Assembly (NCBI RefSeq): GCF_014655715.1
Contig: NZ_BNBM01000002.1
Location: 124,001 to 188,000 of the forward strand
Direction: 5' to 3'
Length of the DNA stretch: 64,000 bases
Source of the DNA: Streptomyces lanatus
GTDB lineage: Bacteria; Actinomycetota; Actinomycetes; Streptomycetales; Streptomycetaceae
In this document: piece after piece, positions 8,506 to 15,792 of the stretch
Numbering within the stretch: the stretch's first letter is position 1
How the letters are laid out: every line of letters begins with the position of its first letter
Made by a program: the position numbers and the translations under genes
The notes under the pieces: generated by a model
What the model saw: only the letters and a program-made list of their open reading frames with translations
What the model was told of the DNA's origin: nothing
Databases searched by the model: none

Positions 8506-9159
8506 TCAGCGTGGCGCGGTGACCGGAAAGGTCCTCGTGAAGGGCGTGTCGGCGTCGTCCGACCGGTGCCGCGCGGCGCGCTGCTCCATTCCGTCGAGCA
8601 GGGTCTCCAGACCCAGGTCGAAGTCGTCCTCGGTCGCCCGCAGCGGGGACTGCTCGGGCTTGTCGCCTCCGGACAGCAACTGCTGGGCCAGGTGCTGAAT
8701 GCACACGCCCTGCACATACGACCACACGGCGATGGAGAAGGACCGCGCGAGGTCGGGATCGTCGGTGAGGTCCGCGAGGGCGTCCACCATCCAGTCGAGG
8801 CAGGAGGTGTCCGAGAAATGCCGGGCGGAACTCGAGGTCACCAGCGCCCAGGGGTGGGTGCAGTACACCTCCCAGTCGAGCCGGGCGGCGAGCCGCATCG
8901 CCTCGCGCCAGTCCGGGGGCGCCGGTTCGGGATAGGGGTGTTCGTCGCAGGCCGCCCGGGTGATCGCGGTGAGCAACGTGTCCTTGTTGGCCACATGCCG
9001 ATAGAGCGACATGACGCCCGAGTCCAACTCGGTCGCCAGGCGCCGCATCGAGAGCGCGGCAATGCCCTCGGCGTCGGCGATACGGACCGCGGCTGCCACG
9101 ATCGCGCCCCGCGACAGGCCGCGTGAACTCACTTGCCTGCCTTGTGCTTTGAAGGTCAT
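8506..9159 (-). CDS. TetR-family repressor with TetR-type ligand domain
   Basis: The protein has 217 residues. ATG 9159 is chosen because the DNA upstream consists of operator repeats rather than coding sequence. The HTH region is GLSRGAIVAAAVRIADAEG then MRRLATELDSGVMSLYRHVANKD, typical of the tetracycline-repressor C-terminal class that controls drug pumps. It is divergent from the 14-helix MFS exporter, with four tandem palindromic operators between them, so it very probably represses both itself and the pump. The pump's substrate, perhaps the cluster product, would be the inducer (inference). Confidence 0.87.
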   Translation of the reverse strand: MTFKAQGRQVSSRGLSRGAIVAAAVRIADAEGIAALSMRRLATELDSGVMSLYRHVANKDTLLTAITRAACDEHPYPEPAPPDWREAMRLAARLDWEVYCTHPWALVTSSSARHFSDTSCLDWMVDALADLTDDPDLARSFSIAVWSYVQGVCIQHLAQQLLSGGDKPEQSPLRATEDDFDLGLETLLDGMEQRAARHRSDDADTPFTRTFPVTAPR

Positions 9160-9160
9160 G

Positions 9161-9173
9161 GGGTAGTATACCC
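9161..9173 (-). promoter_or_regulatory. probable leaderless promoter (-10) of the TetR gene
   Basis: On the minus strand a TATACT hexamer ends 6 nt before ATG 9159, so transcription would start at or next to the start codon. This fits the lack of a ribosome site. The hexamer sits in a small inverted repeat, GGGTA-GTA-TACCC. The -35 zone would fall under the first operator copy, so repressor binding would block it. No convincing -35 hexamer is seen. Confidence 0.45.
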
Positions 9174-9181
9174 AGCAGCTT

Positions 9182-9268
9182 GCGTACGCCGTACGCATGA
9201 ATTTCGCGTACACCGTACGCATGGAATAGCGCGTACACCGTATGCAGGGTTTCGCGTACACCGTATGC
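9182..9268. promoter_or_regulatory. four tandem TetR operator palindromes
   Basis: Four copies of a 15-bp palindrome of the form GCGTACACCGTACGC start at 9182, 9206, 9231 and 9254, spaced 23-25 bp. Copies 1 and 2 have perfect GCGTAC/GTACGC arms (copy 1 has centre GCC). Copies 3 and 4 end GTATGC, one mismatch per arm. The array fills the gap between the divergent TetR and MFS genes. It is read as a multi-site operator for the TetR protein. Spacing just over two helical turns would place the dimers on nearly the same DNA face. Confidence 0.85.
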
Positions 9269-9312
9269 AGCTTTCGGAACTTCTTCGCACCTTCTCCTGA
9301 AAGGTTGCCCCC

Positions 9313-10827
9313 GTGACTTCCCTCGACTTAGTCGCGGAGCGTGCCGACCGACGGGCCTGGCTGGGCCTTGTCATCGTGCTCGGCCCGGTCGCACTCGTCG
9401 CGATGGACGGCTCCGTGCTCTATCTCGCGATGCCGAGCATCACGTCCGCGATCACGCCCAGTACCGACCAGGCACTGTGGATCCTGGACATCTACGGCTT
9501 CGTGGTCTCGTCCCTGCTCATCGCATTCGGCAACCTCGGTGACCGCTACGGCCGGCTCAAGTTCCTGGTGACCGGCGCGGTCGTCTTCGGGGCCGGCTCG
9601 GCCGGTGCCGCGTTCGCGCCGAACCCCGAGATCCTCATCGCCTGCCGTGCGTTGATGGGCCTCGGCGGCGCCACGCTGCTGCCCGCCGGACTCGCCATCA
9701 TCGGCAACCTCTTCCACAACCCGAAGCAACGCTCTCAGGCCATCGGCATCTTCGCGGCGACCTTCGCCGCCGGGTTCGCGGCCGGTCCGGTGATCGGCGG
9801 TCTGCTGCTGAGCCGGTTCGACTGGGGTGCGGTCTTCCTCATCAACATTCCCGTCGTGGTGCTGTTCGTGGTCTTCGCGCCGGTGCTGCTGCGCGAGGTG
9901 CGCACCTCCAATCCGGGTCGGGTCGACGCGCTCAGCGTGGTGCTGTCCGCGGTCGGCATCCTGCTGGCCGTCTACTCCATCAAGACGGCGGCGGCGGAGG
10001 GCTTCTCCCTCTCCCAGATCGCCATCGGGGTCGTCGGTGTCGCCGTCCTGGTGTGGTTCGCACGCCGGCAGCTCACGCTGGAGTACCCGCTGCTCGACCT
10101 GCGGCTGTTCAAGGACCACGTCTTCGCCGTCGCGATCCTCACCGGCCTGCTCTCGCTCGTCGCCTGGGCCGCCGCGGGCTATCTCAGCGGCATGTACCTC
10201 CAGTCGGTCCTCGGCTACAGCGTCCTTACGGCGGCCCTGCTGGCGCTGCCGGGTGCGGCGGTCCTCACCGCCGCGTGCATCGGGGCGAGCGGTGTGGTGG
10301 ACCGGATCGGCAAGCGGTCGGCGCTCATCGCCTCGCACTTCTTCATGGGCTTCGGCCTGCTGCTTCTGCTGCTGACCACGACCGAGCACGGCGTGGCGGC
10401 GTTCATCGCGTCCTCCGTGGTCACCGGCGTCGGCTACGGCTTCTCCTTCAGCCTGGTCGCGGACACCGCCGTCGCCGCGGTGCCGGCCGAGCGGGCCGGT
10501 TCGGCCGCGTCGATCGCCGAGACCAGCAACGAACTGGGCAACGCCCTCGGCATCTCGCTGCTCGGCTCGCTGGCGGCCCTCCTCTTCCGGCTGACCGGCC
10601 CCGATGCGGCAGGCACGCTCGACGAGACACTGGACACCCGCGGCCTGTCCCCGGCCACCGCCGAAGAGGCCAAGGAGGCCTTCCTCACCGGTCTGCATGT
10701 AGCGGTCGGCGTGGCAAGCGCCCTCTGCCTGGCCCTGGGCATCCTCGCCCTGCGCTGGGTACCCAAGGAGGAGACACCGCCGTCCGAGCCCACCCCGGAC
10801 CCGGAGTCGATGACGGCAACACACTGA
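9313..10827 (+). CDS. MFS multidrug/metabolite exporter, DHA2 (14-helix) family
   Basis: The protein has 504 residues from GTG 9313, preceded by GAAAGG. It has the first helix AMDGSVLYLAMPSI, motif A GNLGDRYGRLKFL, and motif C AAGFAAGPVIGGLLL, with 14 predicted membrane segments. These place it in the EmrB/QacA/SmvA proton-antiport group. It probably exports the product of the surrounding cluster or a toxic intermediate. Codon 6 (9328-9330) is TTA, so translation should depend on the bldA leucyl-tRNA and hence on developmental stage. Transcription is likely controlled by the adjacent TetR through the tandem operators. Confidence 0.92.
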   Translation: MTSLDLVAERADRRAWLGLVIVLGPVALVAMDGSVLYLAMPSITSAITPSTDQALWILDIYGFVVSSLLIAFGNLGDRYGRLKFLVTGAVVFGAGSAGAAFAPNPEILIACRALMGLGGATLLPAGLAIIGNLFHNPKQRSQAIGIFAATFAAGFAAGPVIGGLLLSRFDWGAVFLINIPVVVLFVVFAPVLLREVRTSNPGRVDALSVVLSAVGILLAVYSIKTAAAEGFSLSQIAIGVVGVAVLVWFARRQLTLEYPLLDLRLFKDHVFAVAILTGLLSLVAWAAAGYLSGMYLQSVLGYSVLTAALLALPGAAVLTAACIGASGVVDRIGKRSALIASHFFMGFGLLLLLLTTTEHGVAAFIASSVVTGVGYGFSFSLVADTAVAAVPAERAGSAASIAETSNELGNALGISLLGSLAALLFRLTGPDAAGTLDETLDTRGLSPATAEEAKEAFLTGLHVAVGVASALCLALGILALRWVPKEETPPSEPTPDPESMTATH

Positions 10828-10842
10828 CCCACCCCCCCTTAC

Positions 10843-11134
10843 GGCCCTGCGGCCCGGCCCCTGACGACAGGAGCGGGACCGCGGGGCCGAGGCATTTCGA
10901 GCGGACCTCACGCGGGGCCGCCTCGGGTGCCGAGTCGGCGACGACGACACGCTCACCCAACCTTCCGGCCCTGCGGTTCAGCTCCAGGAGAGAGGAGCGG
11001 GACCGCAGGGCCGAGCGTTTCCAGCGAACCCCGCGCGGGGCCGCCTCGGATGCCGAGTCAGTAACGGCGACACACCACCCAACCCTCCAGCCCTGCGGCC
11101 CGACCCCTGGCGACAGGAGCGGGGCCGCAGGGCC
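10843..11134. repeat. tandem 122-124-bp repeats, each with a strong hairpin (multi-terminator)
   Basis: Units begin at 10843, 10967 and 11089 with GGCCCTGCGG (AGCCCTGCGG in the third). Each holds a long GC-rich inverted repeat closing with CCGCAGGGCC or similar at about 10888, 11012 and 11134. The tail of each unit resembles the last codons of the MFS gene just upstream, so the array may have arisen by duplication of the gene's 3' end and terminator. It fills the 343-bp gap between the convergent MFS and AfsA-like genes, with no gene inside, and should act as a triple bidirectional terminator. Confidence 0.75.
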
Positions 11135-11170
11135 GAGGTGTTTCCAGTGGGCCCAGGTGTCGTTCCGGTG

Positions 11171-12058
11171 TCAGTCGGTCGTGCCGAAGTCGACGCGGAA
11201 GGCCGGTTCGCCCTGCTGGGTTCCGGTGACTCGGACCGCGCCGGGGGTCGGTAGTGGCTCGGTTTCGAGCCAGCAGGGCTGGTCGAATTCGACGTAGCGC
11301 CAGTAGGTGGCCTCGATCGTGGTCGAGGTGAAGGGGGTCGGGGAGTGCAGGGTGTGGGCCGCCTGGTCGGCGGCCTCCAGTAGGGCCAGGCCCGGGACAT
11401 GGTCGACGGGGTGGTCGAAGAGGAGGTGGTTGCCGGGGTCGTTGCGCAGGAGGAGGCGGCCTGGGCGGTCTCCGGCGGACAGCGCCACGTCGGACGGTCC
11501 GGCTCGCCCTGCCAGCCGGGCGTCCAGGGGCGCGGGTACCGGCCAGGATCCCCAGTGCACGCTGCGCCGGGTCCCGCGGAGGCGGTCGTAGACCCGCTCG
11601 GAGATCCAGGTGAACTCGCTCTCGGCGCGGGCCAGCGGCTCCCCGTCCCGCAGCACCTGGAAGGTCATGTGCAGCGCGGATGTCGTACGCCGCCTGCCCC
11701 CGGCCTCCGAAACGGTGACATGGACGTCCAGCGCCGAGGTCCGGCCACGGGGTATGCGAAGGCCCGGGGCGATGCGGAAGGAGAGGGTGCTCAGCATGGT
11801 CTGGTGGGTCAGCGGAACGCCGTACTCGGCGTGGGCGACGACCAGTCCGGTCTGCCGGATGGTCTGGGCGAGGATCCGCGGGTCGTAGGGCAGGTCGCCC
11901 TGGACGGCCGGCCATCTGACACCGAGGGCGAACTCGCCGGCGGCCAGCCGTCGTGAACCGGTGACCAGCAGGTACTCCTCGCGTCTGAGGTGGGCGTACG
12001 AGCTGAGTTGAGCGGATGAGGCCGTGCCGGGTCGTGGTGCGAGAGTGGTGTGCTTCAA
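11171..12058 (-). CDS. afsA: AfsA/ScbA-family gamma-butyrolactone biosynthesis enzyme
   Basis: The protein has 295 residues. AfsA-type enzymes condense a beta-ketoacyl-ACP with dihydroxyacetone phosphate to start gamma-butyrolactone or butenolide signal synthesis. Two repeated hot-dog-like halves are visible (from HLRREEYLLVTGSRRL and DHVPGLALLEAADQAAH), with the conserved ending TPTPGAVRVTGTQQGE-like segment. It is divergent from a receptor gene across 132 bp, the classic AfsA/receptor arrangement. No dedicated BprA-type reductase or phosphatase gene is adjacent; these steps may be done elsewhere. Confidence 0.88.
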   Translation of the reverse strand: MKHTTLAPRPGTASSAQLSSYAHLRREEYLLVTGSRRLAAGEFALGVRWPAVQGDLPYDPRILAQTIRQTGLVVAHAEYGVPLTHQTMLSTLSFRIAPGLRIPRGRTSALDVHVTVSEAGGRRRTTSALHMTFQVLRDGEPLARAESEFTWISERVYDRLRGTRRSVHWGSWPVPAPLDARLAGRAGPSDVALSAGDRPGRLLLRNDPGNHLLFDHPVDHVPGLALLEAADQAAHTLHSPTPFTSTTIEATYWRYVEFDQPCWLETEPLPTPGAVRVTGTQQGEPAFRVDFGTTD

Positions 12059-12109
12059 CGTTCCCCCAGAGTCGAAGGTGGTCGGTCCGCGCTCTGTGCT
12101 CTGTTAAAG

Positions 12110-12130
12110 TACCGGACCTCCGTTCGGTTA
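12110..12130. promoter_or_regulatory. ARE-like operator between afsA-like and receptor genes
   Basis: The imperfect palindrome ACCGGAC-CTCC-GTTCGGT has 7-bp arms with one mismatch. It lies midway between the divergent afsA-like and receptor starts, where an autoregulatory element is expected. A receptor dimer bound here could repress both genes until the signal accumulates. It resembles the site at 3164. Confidence 0.6.
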
Positions 12131-12190
12131 TGACCAAGGGCAAGCGTGAACCCAAGCACAGCTAAAGGGAGTTGCCCGGAAGGTGCTCGC

Positions 12191-12814
12191 ATGGGAAGGC
12201 AGCAACGAGCCGTCCGCACCCGGAGGGTCATCCTCGAAGCCGCCGCCGCGATGTTCAACGACTTCGGGTACGACGCCACCACCATCGGCGGCCTCATCGA
12301 GCGCACCCGGCTCACCCGCGGCGGCCTGTACTTCCACTTCGCCTCCAAGGAACAGCTGGCGCGCGCCATCCTCGACGAGACATCGGCCCTGCGACCCGTC
12401 CCGCCGCAGCCGCTCAAGCTGCAGGAATGGGTCGACATGGCCCTGCTGCTCGGCTACCGCCTGCCCCGCGACCCGCTGCTCGGCGCCACGGTCCGGCTGT
12501 CGGTCGACCTCAGGGCGCGCGCGTTGTTCGGCACCCGCTGGCCCCAATGGACGGACGCGGGCGAGGAGTTGCTGTGCGCGGCCCGGGACCGGGGTGAACT
12601 GCTCGGCCATGTGGAGCCGGCCGAGGTGGCGCGGCTGCTCACCGCTTCCTGGGCCGGGATCCGGCTGCTCGACGAGGCCCTGCCCGACGGCGAACTCTGC
12701 ACGCAGTTCGCCGTGTTCCTGGAGCTGGTCCTGCCGAACATCGCCTGCCCAGGGGTACTGGCGAAGCTGGACACCTCGCCGCACCGGGCCGCCGCCCTCG
12801 ACCGCGCGACCTGA
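12191..12814 (+). CDS. gamma-butyrolactone receptor (ScbR/ArpA-like), third copy
   Basis: The protein has 207 residues from ATG 12191, preceded by GGAAGG at 7-nt spacing. The HTH (RAVRTRRVILEAAAAMF, LTRGGLYFHFASKEQLARAI) and ligand-domain signatures (KLQEWVDMALLLGYRLP, FGTRWPQW, SWAGIRLL, VLAKLDTSPHRA) are textbook for this family. Being divergent from the AfsA-like gene, it is the most likely cognate receptor for the locally made signal. The strong likeness to the protein at 2474-3103 suggests duplication within the locus. Confidence 0.92.
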   Translation: MGRQQRAVRTRRVILEAAAAMFNDFGYDATTIGGLIERTRLTRGGLYFHFASKEQLARAILDETSALRPVPPQPLKLQEWVDMALLLGYRLPRDPLLGATVRLSVDLRARALFGTRWPQWTDAGEELLCAARDRGELLGHVEPAEVARLLTASWAGIRLLDEALPDGELCTQFAVFLELVLPNIACPGVLAKLDTSPHRAAALDRAT

Positions 12815-12855
12815 GGAAAATTCGCCGCCGTCTCGTGCATGCTTCATATAGAAAC

Positions 12856-12873
12856 AGGACGACAGTCCTTTTT
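12856..12873 (+). terminator. small hairpin with T-run downstream of the receptor gene
   Basis: AGGAC-GACA-GTCCT followed by TTTTT gives a 5-bp stem and T-tract 42 bp after the receptor stop, a weak intrinsic terminator. It could instead be an operator for the next gene, which starts 26 bp further on. Confidence 0.45.
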
Positions 12874-12899
12874 CATAGACGGGGGAACGGGGGAACGGG

Positions 12900-14054
12900 A
12901 TGCGCGACGGCCTGGACGACGGGGCAGCGGCGGGCGAGGGGCCGATACCGGACGTTCTGGATGCGGAGCTGTGCCGACGGCTGTTCGGTTCGCTGCACCG
13001 CAGCGGGCAGCGGGTGAAGGCCGAACAGTACGTCCGCGGGCTGCTGTCGGTGCGCGGCCGCAAGACGCTGCGGAGCATCGCGGCACAGTTCGACGGGGCG
13101 TCGGCACAGCAGAACGTGCATCACTTCATCGCCTCCTCGCCCTGGGAGTGGGTCCCCGTACGGCACGCCCTGGCCCGGCAGGCGCAGCGGGCCCTGGCAC
13201 CGCAGGCCTGGGTGATCGACTCGCTGCTGATCCCCAAGGCCGGTCCGCACTCCGTCGGCGCCGACCCGCAGCCCACCCCGCTGGGCACCGTCAACGGCCA
13301 GCAGGCGGTGGGCACCTGGCTCACGTCGGAGCGGGCGGCCGTACCGGTCGACTGGCAGCTGCGGCTGTCCGCGCGCTGGACGGTCGAGCCGCTGCGGCAC
13401 CGGGCGAGCGTCCCGCCGGACGCCGTGCCGGGCACGGTGGAGGAATGCGTACGGCAGGCCGTGGTCGGGCTGATGGGCGTCGGGGAGATGCCCCGGCTGC
13501 CGGTGGTGGTGGACGTCGCGGAGGCGGACGGCATCTCGATCGCCCGCTTCCTGGCGTCGACGGGGCTGCCGTTCGCGGTACGGGTGGACGCGGCCGCGCC
13601 CGTGCGGATCGACCGGTCGCTGCTGCCGAAGTACGGCGATCTCCTGCACACCGCAGGCGAGTTGAGCGAGTCCCTGCCGCATCTGCGCCAGCAGGTCAAC
13701 CCCGGTGACGGGCGTACGACGGCCGCGGCGATCCCGGTGTCGGCGTCACCGTCGGGGCGGGAGGCGATGACGCTGCTGGGCGAGTGCCCTCCCGGCCGGC
13801 CGGCCGAACCCCGGCTGTGGCTCACCAACTTCACCGCCGACCGTCTCGCCCCTGCCCTGCGGCTCACCCGGCTGCCGGGCGTGGTCGAGCGGGACTGCGC
13901 CGAGATCTCCGACGGGGTCGGGCTGCGGGACTTCGCGGGGCGCTCGTTCCCCGGCTGGCACCGGCACATCACGCTGGCCTGTGTCGCCCATCTGGTCAGC
14001 GCGGCGGCACGCCGGGGTGATGTCACCCACATCAACAGGACTACCGTTCGGTAA
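12900..14054 (+). CDS. IS701-like transposase-derived protein 1
   Basis: The protein has 384 residues from ATG 12900. The sequence follows the IS701/DDE_5 transposase core: GLLSVRGRKTLRSIA, SAQQNVHHFIASSPWEW, WVIDSLLIPKAGPHSVG, and the C-terminal VGLRDFAGRSFPGWHRHI. The first Asp (VID) and the second (VVVDVAEADG) are kept, but the canonical DD pair reads DS. A Glu in EISDGVGLRDF may be the third acid. No terminal inverted repeats or target duplications flank it. A near-identical arrangement follows in the next gene. It may be a domesticated DNA-binding or recombination protein in the GBL locus (inference). Confidence 0.72.
   Translation: MRDGLDDGAAAGEGPIPDVLDAELCRRLFGSLHRSGQRVKAEQYVRGLLSVRGRKTLRSIAAQFDGASAQQNVHHFIASSPWEWVPVRHALARQAQRALAPQAWVIDSLLIPKAGPHSVGADPQPTPLGTVNGQQAVGTWLTSERAAVPVDWQLRLSARWTVEPLRHRASVPPDAVPGTVEECVRQAVVGLMGVGEMPRLPVVVDVAEADGISIARFLASTGLPFAVRVDAAAPVRIDRSLLPKYGDLLHTAGELSESLPHLRQQVNPGDGRTTAAAIPVSASPSGREAMTLLGECPPGRPAEPRLWLTNFTADRLAPALRLTRLPGVVERDCAEISDGVGLRDFAGRSFPGWHRHITLACVAHLVSAAARRGDVTHINRTTVR
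14042..14053. promoter_or_regulatory. TACCG-TT-CGGTA palindrome at the end of the transposase-like gene
   Basis: A near-perfect 12-bp palindrome overlaps the last codons and TAA stop of the preceding gene, about 140 bp before the next start. Its ACCG/CGGT half-sites match those of the ARE-like sites at 3164 and 12110. It may be a receptor site controlling the second transposase-like gene. Confidence 0.35.
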
Positions 14055-14190
14055 CCTGACACTCTCGGCCGGTTGGTGATGACTCACCTCCCCTGATGCC
14101 CCTTACTCTCGGGCCGGGCCTCACTCTGGGCTCCCGTTCGATCACAGCGGATGTGCCACAGCACGGGTTGGATCCTCAGATAGGAGATTC

Positions 14191-15384
14191 ATGCTCAGCC
14201 TCGACCTGCGTCCCCCGACCGCAGCACGAGGGACGCTCACCACACCCTTCCCGTCCCGCTCCCACGACGACCGCCTCACCGAGATCTCCTCGATGCTCTT
14301 CGCCTCGCTGTCCCGGAGCGACCAATGCAGAAAAGGCATGCAGTACTTACGGGGCCTGTTGGAGACACCGGGTCGCAAGTCCATACGCAACATCGCGGCG
14401 CTGCTCGGCGAGCAGGCGTCGGAGCAGAACCTCCACCACTTCATCTCGGGCTCCACCTGGGACTGGACGCCCCTTCGCCGAGCACTCGCCGAGCACTGGA
14501 TCGGTGAACGCCCACCGCGGGCGTGGGTGGTGCAGCCGGTCATCATCCCCAAGACCGGCCGGCATTCCGTCGGCGTGGACAAGCACTTCTTCCCGACCCT
14601 GGGCCAGGTGCTCAACGCCCAGCGCGCCATCGGCGTATGGGCCGCCTCGGACACCATCAGCGCCCCCGTCAACTGGCGTCTCCATCTGCCGCAGACCTGG
14701 CTCAAGGACGCGCTGCGGCGCAGCCAGGTGTCGATCCCGGACGGCGTTCCGGTGGAGACGCTGAGCGAGTCCGTGGTCGAGGCGTGTCTGGAGGCGGTGA
14801 ACCGCTGGCGGCTGCCGGTGCGTCCGTTCGTCCTCGATTCGTGCGAGGTGCACGCCGTACCCATCTTCACCAGGCTGCACACGGCCGGCATGCCGCTGCT
14901 CGTCAGCGTGTGCGAGGACCAGCCGCTCACGGTCGCGGATCCCGCCCTGCCCGGCGGCGGGCCGGGGCAGCTGACGGCCGAGCAGATCATGCTCATGGCC
15001 AGGGACCTGCGGCGGCCGGTCATGGCCGCCGACCACAGGCGGGGTGCGACGCCGTTCACGCACTGGGCCGCGACCGTACGGGTCACCGGGCCGTCCCTGC
15101 CCGCACCGTCCGCGGGACAGGGCGAGGTGCGGCTGCTGGGGGTCGGCGAGGAGGACGGGCGTTGGCCGGCCAAGCTGTGGCTGACGAACCTCACCGAAGT
15201 GCCGCCGGCTTCGCTGGTGCGGCTGAGCAAGCTGGCCGACCGGGTCGACCTGGACTTCACGGAGATCACCGACCGGGTGGGCATCCGGGACTTCTCCGGG
15301 CGGTCCTTCGACGGCTGGCACCGCCATGTGACGCTGGCCTCGGCCGCCCACGCCGTCGTCGCGCTCGCCAAGGGCGCCCAGTGA
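14191..15384 (+). CDS. IS701-like transposase-derived protein 2 (catalytic Asp lost)
   Basis: The protein has 397 residues; ATG 14191 follows AGGAGATTC. It is a paralogue of the preceding gene along its length (GLLETPGRKSIRNIAALL, SEQNLHHFISGSTWDW, IPKTGRHSVGVDKHFF, VGIRDFSGRSFDGWHRHV). The first catalytic Asp is replaced: the WVID of the relative reads WVVQ here. Transposition is therefore unlikely. Codon 53 (14347-14349) is TTA, making expression bldA-dependent, which is unusual for a mobile element gene. A strong terminator follows. The long intact frame despite catalytic loss argues for a retained cellular role. Confidence 0.72.
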   Translation: MLSLDLRPPTAARGTLTTPFPSRSHDDRLTEISSMLFASLSRSDQCRKGMQYLRGLLETPGRKSIRNIAALLGEQASEQNLHHFISGSTWDWTPLRRALAEHWIGERPPRAWVVQPVIIPKTGRHSVGVDKHFFPTLGQVLNAQRAIGVWAASDTISAPVNWRLHLPQTWLKDALRRSQVSIPDGVPVETLSESVVEACLEAVNRWRLPVRPFVLDSCEVHAVPIFTRLHTAGMPLLVSVCEDQPLTVADPALPGGGPGQLTAEQIMLMARDLRRPVMAADHRRGATPFTHWAATVRVTGPSLPAPSAGQGEVRLLGVGEEDGRWPAKLWLTNLTEVPPASLVRLSKLADRVDLDFTEITDRVGIRDFSGRSFDGWHRHVTLASAAHAVVALAKGAQ

Positions 15385-15399
15385 ACCGCGCCTGAACAC

Positions 15400-15423
15400 C
15401 CGCCCGCCAGGACCGGCGGGCGG
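15400..15423 (+). terminator. hairpin terminator after the transposase-like pair
   Basis: A perfect 9-bp stem CCGCCCGCC/GGCGGGCGG with a 6-nt loop lies 16 nt after the stop at 15384. It has no T-run but is typical of Streptomyces. Confidence 0.8.
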
Positions 15424-15792
15424 ACGGTCCCGCCGACCGCCCGCCCGCCGGTCCATCGGCATGCCCGGAGGAAATACGGGGGTGCGTGGCGGAACACGGG
15501 CTTCGAAAACACTGCGGGAATTCAACCGGCGTACCGCGGAGGAACAACGCCCGTGTGTCCGGTCCGACTTGACATATTCGGGACCACTTGACGGATCCCG
15601 CCTCACCTGACGGAGTACCGCGCACCTTGTTGGTGACGCGACGAATCCGTTGGACGATCTAGTGCGTCACGGGGATTTCGGCCGTGCCCTTTTCCCGCCA
15701 TCCCCATTTCCCCCTTCCCTTCCCCTTCCCCTTCTCTTTCCCCTTCCCCGCGCCCCGCATCGGCGTGCGCATCGTCGCGATCGGAGAAACCA
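15424..15792 (+). promoter_or_regulatory. intergenic region with promoter elements before the phz-like operon
   Basis: No gene is seen in these 369 bp. Two -35-like hexamers, TTGACA at 15569 and TTGACG at 15588, lie 19 bp apart, but no convincing -10 follows either. An inverted repeat GTGACGC...GCGTCAC spans about 15632-15669. A pure C/T tract of 43 nt (15707-15749) lies just upstream of the first gene. The region must carry the operon promoter and probably activator sites. Confidence 0.5.

Noticed and set aside
7828..9126. Long rightward open frame opposite the lyase-like and TetR genes
   Set aside because: Its translation is Gly/Arg/Val-rich without domain motifs, and both leftward genes on the other strand have clear family signatures. 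It is a high-GC shadow frame.
6740..9238. Very long leftward open frame of over 800 codons across several genes
   Set aside because: It spans the divergent promoter and opposing genes, has an Arg/Pro-rich shadow composition, and lacks any family motif.
9182..9268. Possible CRISPR-like array (four repeats at regular spacing)
   Set aside because: Spacers are only 8-10 bp, repeats are 15-bp palindromes, no cas genes are near, and the array lies exactly between a divergent TetR/pump pair. An operator array explains it.
12900..15384. Two complete insertion sequences
   Set aside because: No terminal inverted repeats or target-site duplications were found around either gene; they have separate ribosome sites and regulatory elements, and one has a damaged catalytic triad.
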